From Massospora cicadina (Eukaryota; Entomophthoromycota; Entomophthoromycetes; Entomophthorales; Entomophthoraceae), in contig JAKSZP010009287.1 in NCBI GenBank assembly GCA_022478985.1, forward strand, positions 1-64,000: a stretch of DNA of 64,000 nt, in the 5' to 3' direction. Shown here in pieces: positions 57,387 to 64,000 of the stretch. Under the pieces are notes generated by a model that was not told the origin of the DNA, did not search any database, and worked only from the letters and a program-made list of their open reading frames with translations. A program made the position numbers and the translations under genes. Each line of letters opens with the position of its first letter. The stretch's first letter is position 1.

Positions 57387-57575
57387 TGGGATAAGTGGCT
57401 CACCGCTATACCTTCTAGTAGGTAATTTTATCAATTCTTTTCATGTCTCGCTGCCCAAAAAGGGCAGTTGATTCATGTTTAATTTTTATTTGGTTTAATT
57501 TTTGGTGGTTCAGTTTTGATATTGTCCATCCCCTGGTCAGCTTGCCTCGGTTAAATAAAAATCATTGTATATCAA

Positions 57576-57974
57576 GTTGATGAAGTTTTCTACTACTCAG
57601 TGGAGCTTCCCCATCCTTTTGATAGACCAATGGCAACGTCTGATCAAGTATGGTCAACATATTATCCTCAGAGTTACATTTAACTTCGTTTTTTCATAAA
57701 ATTCTGTCCCAATCAGAATGTCATAGTTTTGGTTGGCCAAAACTATTACTGGAGCAGACACCACCAAGGATCTGAATTGAAATGGTAGAGCACTGTAAAC
57801 TTCACATGAGATGATGATATTCAGCTCAGCTGTCCCATACTCTTTCTTGTGTTCCAAGTCAGGCGAGATCTTCATCCTCTTCAACAACTTGGTCAAGAAA
57901 ATTTTAATAGGTTCTCCACATTCAACAAACGCCTCACCTGTACTCAATTCACTAGTATATCTATATACATACAC
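57576..57974 (-). pseudogene. Protease relic of element E
   Basis: AFVECGEPIKIFLTKLLKRM aligns with the active-site region (DTG is ECG, so the catalytic Asp is lost). EYGTAELNIIISCEVYSALP and APVIVLANQNYDILIGTEFY are the flap and C-terminal hydrophobic blocks. The frame is open to 57654; the ORF1-only insertion begins at the lower side. Confidence 0.75.
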
Positions 57975-58079
57975 TCAGAGTATTTTAATATAGTATTTAG
58001 TGAGTGTATATCAGCATTGTTAGCTGAATTGAGGGTGCGAATGATTTGCGCTGATAAATCAGGAATGATTCCTTGATTG

Positions 58080-59600
58080 CGCTGAGGGGGATTAAAAGGT
58101 TTCCCTCGTTTAATTGAACTTTAGTCAATTCTTTGGGATTATCTACAGCTTAAATCTTGTCCACAAGTTGTCAGGCGTATGGCTGGGCAACTTCTTTGAT
58201 TATCTTGGGGCTGATCCCCTTCACCTAATATCTTGTTACCGCATTCACATCCAAATTGACTACTTGATACAGCTGATCCTGTACATCTTCATCCATGAAC
58301 AGATCACTGATGTCAATTTCATTGTGCCTAATATTGGGAGTAACAGGCTTCTACGCAGCTCTAGATTGTTCCCCATCTAGATTTTGGGCCCCTTTCCTGA
58401 CTCCTTTGCAGTTGTAGACTCTTTCACTTGGACCACGTTGATTTGATCCTTGGGTTTCTTGCAATGTACAGCGAAATGTCCCTTTCCTCCACACTGATAA
58501 CAGACTTTCTCCTTCTTATTAATTCGTTTAAAATCTTTGGGCTTATTACTAAGCACAATTCAATTATTCATCTCCTTAGCGCCCTTGTTCCCCTTTGTGA
58601 GATTCAAATTTCATACTGGGTTTGATCTGAAACTTCTATTTGGGGCATCAAAGGTAGCTCCCAAGATTTTCAGATTGTATACAATATGAGAGGTGGTAAT
58701 TTCTGTCACGAATATAAAAGACATCTTTCAGTGCAAATTATGGTAAGGCTGAAGGGCCGCTTGTAGTGCAATTCTCGCATTAAAATTATTCAGCACTTTT
58801 TCTAGAACAGGATTTGTTATTCCTGGTAGAAACAATTGGCGAAGCTTGCTAAGGATTCATCTTTATGGAATTAAATGCCTATAAACTCTTGTTTGCAATT
58901 TGACATACGCGTTGAGCTTCCAAAATCCTTCATAATGGTCTCTTTGGCCTCTGCATATGACCAGCTGTCCCCCTCTAGATGTGGCAACACTAGGTTTTAA
59001 CAATTGGTATCAAGGCAATTCATCACCATCAATGCCTTTTGATGATCTCCATATCAGTACACTGTCATATCAAACAATTAGAAAAATTCTGGGGCGCCAT
59101 CATAATGGAAAGTCGGCAATTTTGGTGTCAATTTGAATTCCTCTGAGGTTTCTCTAGCCACCTCTCTCGATTTGGCTACTTGGCTCATTTGGGGAGTAAT
59201 TTTGGACATCATCTCCAAAATAGCAGTAAAATCAGGCGGCATGTTTCTTGGGGTTGTCATCTTACCAATTAGCATACAGGGAGTTCTTTCTTTGGTGTCA
59301 GTTGCTGCATATGGCTCACATTTGCATTTTTAAGTCTTCAACTCCTCATCCTGTTTAATCAGCCACTCAATATCTGCGCTGAATGCCCTTGAACAAATGT
59401 GACCCGCTTCATGCACCATTTTTAGAAATAAGACTTCTTGAACTAAGTCACCTTCTTTCTTCTTCAATGACTTTACTTTTCTCAAGTTACTCATTTCTGA
59501 AACTTGTGACATTATCAATCCCTTCCTCCATCTTGCCTACTCTCTCCTACAAGGCTGAAAATTCTCAATAATCCACTGAGTTCAGGTGTCCTGGTTGATG
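58080..59600 (-). pseudogene. gag: Gag of element E
   Basis: From the N-terminal side: a coiled-coil-like piece (59330-59518, MSNLRKVKSLKKKEGDLVQE), the 59078-59275 piece (ANRE-type linker and KLPTFHYDGAPEFF), then capsid-type sequence through 58640. It closes with a fully intact zinc knuckle, CYQCGGKGHFAVHC, at 58461-58502. Order and sequence match the D gag (PKFSISHQDNAPAFFHLF). Stops separate the pieces. Confidence 0.78.
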
Positions 59601-59679
59601 GTTGCCAACTCCATCCATAGTTATCTTATTTCATCTTTATATGACATCACGTTCCAATATCACTTACTCAACTATAACC

Positions 59680-59694
59680 CTGTAGTGAACACCA
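59680..59694 (-). promoter_or_regulatory. Primer-binding site of element E
   Basis: On the minus strand TGGTGTTCACTACAG, two bases after the 5' LTR. It differs from A, B and D at one position (C to T). Confidence 0.82.
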
Positions 59695-59696
59695 AT

Positions 59697-60815
59697 TGTT
59701 AAAATTTATAGGTTTCCTGATTATTCTCAGTTAATAAACCCTATAAATATATTAACTGCACAGGTTCAGGTTTTGTGCAATTCTCCACGTTGTATGATAG
59801 TAGTTGATATAATCACTGATAATAGTATGGCGACTATTATCTGTAGTTAAATTGAAATACTAGATTATGGTCCAACGCTCGTCCAGTATTTCCTCAAAAA
59901 ATACTTATGATGTCCTGAATAGGGATTTATTCCCTGGTACTGCCTAACTAGATCTACGCTCAGATCCCTGTTTACAGTTTCTCTCTATGACTCACAGTTG
60001 TCAGCAATCCCTGATTTGATTCAGCTTCTTCTCTGGATCCCTGCTCAGATCCTTACTCTTTATCCTAAAGAGTCTCTCAATTAAAGCACACAGCAATAAT
60101 TTTCTTGAGGGAATAGAACTAGAAATGAATTCTGATAAAGTATACTAAGGTAATACTCTGGTAGTTAGTGCCTTTTATTAGTGAATTCTCTAGGGAATTT
60201 ATAGTGGGGAATTCAGCGCCAAACCCTTAGTTGGCACCTCCTCGGTGAAAAGGCAGCTGTTGCCATTGAATTACCCATCCTCATCTCAGTAGTGATGGTC
60301 TTCCCCATCCTGGCTAGGATTTCATCATTGGACATTCTTGAGACCTAAAATGGAAAGAGTTGAAAAATATGTCCCTAACGTTCTCCTCTTGATCCAAGCA
60401 AACCAACCATACCTGGCAAGCGACCTGCTTAGATAATGGGAATTGTTACCCATTAAGGCAGTTCATGAAACAACTGTTTGAGCACTAGTTGCATGTGGCA
60501 GCATTCGCCTCAAAATTTATCCATAAATTCCCAATCAGTTGGTGATGAAACCCAACCAGTCCCAATTGGCACACCATATAGTTAATCAACTATCAGATGT
60601 CCCTATTTTGTTGGCAACTTTTGCCCAATATGATCTTAAGCATTCATCTGGATGATCCCTGATGGATCTGACTCAGGCGAATAACTTAAAATCCCTGAAT
60701 ATAGTTACCCTGAAATCAGGGTCAACAAATATTTAATTCCCTTTGCATTAGGGAATTATCCCATAGCAACCCTTGGTATTCTAGTCAGCTGGGAATTTGG
60801 GCAAAAATACCAACA
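59697..60815 (-). repeat. 5' LTR of element E
   Basis: 1119 bp, the partner of 48963-50080. On the plus strand it reads TGTTAAAATTTATAGG ... AAATACCAACA. TCTGT follows (60816-60820), the target duplication partner of 48958-48962. Confidence 0.92.
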
Positions 60816-60820
60816 TCTGT

Positions 60821-61310
60821 CCACCAACTCACCCCAAACCCACGAATGTGGCACTACTTAGTATGGAAATAGTTTATAACAAGTGCTTTGGTATTACCTC
60901 GACACCTCCTTAATCCTCCTTCATATCCAACCTCCAGGCTAGGAGTGATTTTTAGCACTCTACGACATCTCCACACAAGATTACTGGCCCCAATGGGCTT
61001 TATGGTTGTGGTTATGGTTGAACAAGGTCTCTGTTAAGGGGACCTGGGATCCCAAAAATGTTTTATATACCCTCACCCCCTCCTGGCCCTACTTTATGGA
61101 CTTGTGGGCATCTAAGTTCCTGAAAAACCTCCATTTGCACCATAGACTTCACTGACAATACAGAAGTGGTGGCTAGATGCAAAAAAGACCTTGACCTAAC
61201 CATTGATACCCTCAACTTGCTATTCCAATGCATTCAATACAAAAGTTAATTTTGGATTAACAGTTCTCTTGACTTCAGCCAGGGTCAAAATAGACTCAAA
61301 GCCTAAATTC
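60821..61310 (+). pseudogene. LINE J reverse transcriptase, second part
   Basis: Continues J after the E insertion. TIDFTDNTEVVARCKKDLDL (61138 on) aligns with the FADDT catalytic block of non-LTR reverse transcriptases, with the second Asp as Asn. It is followed by the typical Q..S..N helix (CIQYKS, WINSSLDFS). The distance from the FIPG block, E excluded, is about 400 bp, as expected. The 3' end of the LINE is not clear beyond about 61310. Confidence 0.72.
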
Positions 61311-61598
61311 TAGTGGAGAGGTCAATGAAAATAAAAATGATAGGGTGAAATAGATCACTTTTGTCAGATATTCTCCTTCTCAACTTCTGAAAAAGAATGT
61401 TGGAGTCCAATCTTTGAATAATATTGTTGCTATCAATGATATGAATACCAATGGCGAAAAGACCTTGGCGGATTCTTGGTGGAATCCTATCCATTGAGAC
61501 AATACAATTTATACACAAAATTGGCATAATAAGGTAAGATCTGATAATAGAATTGCTCCAACATCTCAGCCAAATTTGAGGTTTTGATATTGCACAGG

Positions 61599-61748
61599 TC
61601 TGATCACCTCCGAGGTGAGAAGATTTTACTCAATGATGATAGGTAGCAAATTAACAAATCATTACCACATGAGTCTGACCACCTCTGAGGTGAGAAGATT
61701 TTACTTGCTGGTGATTGGATACAGTTTATCAAATCGTTACCACATGGA
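61599..61748 (+). repeat. In-frame tandem repeat, 2 x 75 bp (25 codons)
   Basis: 61599-61673 and 61674-61748 read SLITSEVRRFYSMMIGSKLT and SLTTSEVRRFYLLVIGYSLS, each ending N(H/R)YHM. The copies have diverged but kept length and an open frame (61615-61830). Origin is unknown; it lies between LINE J and element I. Confidence 0.7.
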
Positions 61749-61879
61749 TCAGTTTTGCCTCAAAATATTTATCTTTGATCTGATAGGCAAAAAACCTATA
61801 TTTCCTAATTTGGATGACTCAGCTTTATAATACTTTAGCCCCAAATTCCCATGGCCCCGAGGATTGGAACTAGTTTAGA

Positions 61880-62362
61880 TAGATATACTAGTATCAGAAA
61901 AAGGGCCTTTCTCTAGTTTGCCTTAGATAAAATAAAAAACTAAAAAACTTAGTTTTATTAAGAGTTTATTATTTGTTTTAAGTATTCCATTGTGGAATCC
62001 AGCGTCACATAGCACCAGCGAGCATAACCCTTGCTGGATTAGACAACTTTAATGAGTAAAAGGATTTGATACCTATAGGATGAGTAGGGACACAATGCTG
62101 AGAGAACACCATGGCTTCATACAAATAAAAAATTTCACATCCTTCAGTATTGGACGCCTAATTAACGCCTAATTATTATATATCAACACAAGACTACAAT
62201 GTGGTAGTCGCGCTATTGAGATCTGGGAAGTGGAGGTGCAATTCCAGAAGTCATCTCCATCAATTTTTTGTGCATATGATGTTTCCTGATCCTTTCTTCA
62301 TTGGTTACTTCAAGGACAGGTTTAAATTGTAAAAGCTTGGGGAATGACTCTAGTGAGGCTCA
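61880..62362 (-). repeat. 3' LTR of element I (family B)
   Basis: Reverse complement of 62362 down to about 62050 aligns with the B LTRs: TGAGCCTCAC start, CCTGTCCTTGAAG, TTGCACCTCCACTTCCCA and a TTACTCATTAAAGT segment. Further down the similarity is lost, so the lower boundary is uncertain. Confidence 0.65.
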
Positions 62363-62700
62363 ATTTGGGAATAAAACCTTAATTTGCTCCTTGTCATGAA
62401 TCCTGATAATGTTCCCTCGAGATCCTGTCATAGATAGGTATAGAACCATAGGAATACAGCCATGTACTTGGTTAACCACTGTCCCCTGATTGATGTAAGC
62501 AACGGAGTATTTGGAGTTCACCTTATAAATGACCTTGTAGGGTCTGGACCATAGAGATTCAAGCTTAATATGCAACCTCCAAGTTGATGGTATTAAAAAA
62601 AATTAGGCATCCTAATTGAAAAATGAATAAGGACGATGACCAACATCAAATCAGAATGGCACCCTTTCGGTGGTGGTGACAATTCACTGAGTGGGTAGGG
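62363..62700 (-). pseudogene. pol: Integrase C-terminus of element I
   Basis: ESLWSRPYKVIYKVNSKYSV, then TVVNQVHGCIPMVLYLSMTG, is the SH3-like integrase tail that also ends B (VVNRVHGQFLQ). The frame 62360-62575 is open to the LTR. Confidence 0.72.
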
Positions 62701-63480
62701 CTTGAAGCTGGACAATCTCATCGGCTAGCACCTCATGGTCAAATCAGGGTTCTAAGGTATGGAGGTATCAAGAAGGGGCTGAAAGCTACTTGGCAGCTGA
62801 GAAGTACGTTCATATAGAGCTTCAAAGGGTGACATTTTTATAATTTGATGGTAGCTTATCAGGTAAGGGGAAAAAAGATGGTTAGTAAGTGGTTCCAGCG
62901 CGTAGGATTGGAGGCGGCCATATTTTTCAAAATAGAAATGAGAGTTTTATCATCACCTTCCACAGCCCATTGAGTAAGGTATTATAGGGGGCGGTGAAAC
63001 TTAAGTTAGTCCCAAAAGTGAAGTTAGTCCTTTGACTACCTATGAGAAGAAATTTAGCCTAAATTTTAAAATTAGATTCTGCGGGCATCCATGCTAAATA
63101 AGATGGATTGGATAAGAAATAGGGCTGTGACTTTCACAGTGGCAGTGGGTAAGGAATTTTTTCACCTTATTTGGTCAAATGATCCACACCCAATATGATA
63201 TAATTATGGCTGTGTAGCCTAATGGGAAGAGGCCCACCACATCAATGCTGATGAGTTTAAAGGAATTTGACGGTGCCACGACTGAATGTTGGCACTAGGG
63301 GCTATCCTAATCTTAGGTTTGACAAGTCATACAAGCCTCTAAAACTTTCTGGATGGTCTCAACCATAAAAACCCCAATAAAAATTATTTTTAGCCATCTG
63401 AAAGCCTTTCTAAAGCACTGTGACCCACGATCAAGTGTCCTACAAGTATAACATCAGTTCAGGAAGAAGGACGGATATAA
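62701..63480 (-). pseudogene. pol: Integrase core of element I
   Basis: Pieces seen on the minus strand are ACMTCQT (zinc CxxC pair, about 63325), SINVVGLFPLGYTAIIILYW, and HGCPQNLILKFRLNFFS, where the catalytic Asp of the SDRG motif is lost. Frames shift between blocks. Confidence 0.62.
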
Positions 63481-63759
63481 GGGAACCATCTATTGGTGGA
63501 TATATTGTACAGCATGCCTCTTTTTTGAGTGTCATAAGGAATTTTTTGTAGCTTAATTTGGACCTTAGGGGTTTCAACTCCCATCACTCAGGCCAGCTAA
63601 TTAGATCATACAGTCATCTTCTTCAGGGGTCAAGGAAGCCAGTACCGGCATCCTGATAGACCATCAGCATTATGAAAAATCAATCCTGCATGATGGACAG
63701 TAGTAAAATCATAGCTCTTCAGCTTTGTGCCCATCTTGCTAACTGGATATCCGGGTCCT

Positions 63760-64000
63760 TCATCTGTTGCAGTCATTGAGGCGAAGAATGGTCAGTGGTG
63801 ATGGTGAAATGGGTGCAGTATAGGTAGGGCCAGTAATGCTTGATCACCAAAAATATAGGCAGGCACTCATGCTTGGTAACGCTATAAATTTGTTCAGACT
63901 TCCTTAGGGTCTTGCTAAAGTCAACCACTGGATGGTCGACATGAACTTTATTGTTATGAGCTAAGATAGCCCCAGCCGCGATGTCATTAACACCAGTGAA
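63760..64000 (-). pseudogene. pol: RNase H of element I (cut by window end)
   Basis: NDIAAGAILAHNNKVHVDHP, then VVDFSKTLRKSEQIYSVTKH, ECLPIFLVIKHYWPYLYCTH and FTITTDHSS are in one open frame from the window edge to about 63778. It is the closest match to the B RNase H (VADGAILDQHDEYQVNNPVA). The catalytic TDH is intact. The remainder of the element lies beyond the window. Confidence 0.75.

Larger units (their letters stand above)
55655..57560 (+). mobile_element. ORF1-only LINE-like element, copy 2 (inside element E)
   Basis: 1906 bp bounded by perfect 15-bp duplications. It begins AAGCTTTTCTTTCCACTTGA and ends TGTCCATCCCCTGGTCAGCT, TGCCTCGG and a TAAATAAAA tail, matching copy 1 (1926 bp) at both ends. 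It encodes an ORF1-like protein and nothing else. It is inserted antisense to E, so it is younger than E, which in turn is younger than LINE J. Confidence 0.85.

Overview
The window is eukaryotic repeat-rich DNA with no bacterial-style operons, no rRNA and no complete cellular gene set. It is AT-rich and consists almost entirely of decayed, nested retrotransposons: Ty3/Gypsy LTR elements, at least one LINE, two tRNA-headed SINE families and a family of ORF1-only LINE-like elements. The wording of the Gypsy polymerase motifs, a homeodomain relic and heavy C-to-T/G-to-A decay would fit a large, TE-swollen genome such as that of a filamentous basidiomycete. That assignment is inference; a plant or other large-genome eukaryote is not excluded.

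Layout. 1-9155: plus-strand Gypsy element A (left LTR cut by the window edge), its integrase split by insertion F1 (6126-8069). 9156-13944: low-coding DNA with a homeodomain relic (10873-11487, minus), a degenerate ~49-bp minisatellite (12095-12540) and a 39-bp SINE stub (13001-13039). 13945-15870: ORF1-only element, copy 1. 16583-17580: solo LTR F2. 18355-19533: probable old LTR related to element E. 20002-20279: SINE2. 21864-23101: minus-strand Gypsy gag relic (H) between two oppositely oriented SINE1 copies. 23371-41415: Gypsy element B, carrying two nested Gypsy elements, C (24078-30889, in gag) and D (36243-40902, at the end of integrase). 41450-44340: Gypsy pol relic G. 44728-45016: SINE2. 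45030-48957 and 60821-about 61310: LINE J, split inside its reverse transcriptase by minus-strand Gypsy element E (48963-60815). E in turn carries the second ORF1-only element (55655-57560). 61880-64000: minus-strand Gypsy element I of family B, cut by the window edge.

The boundaries of F1, F2, C, D, E, both ORF1-only elements, three SINE1 and two SINE2 copies are supported by target-site duplications read directly from the sequence. Elements A, B, D and E share one primer-binding sequence, TGGTGCTCACTACAG, exactly or with one change; C has a transition-decayed version. No element looks autonomous now: most reading frames carry stops and catalytic residues are often lost (YLDD to YVEN, YLDY or YLDK).

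The most interesting items are the ORF1-only LINE-like family, whose two diverged copies keep the same size, ends and protein architecture without any reverse transcriptase; the 3'-end motif it seems to share with both SINE families; the LTR-resident reading frame in family F; a homeodomain with Ala in place of the near-invariant Asn51; and element D, a deletion derivative with mosaic LTR divergence.
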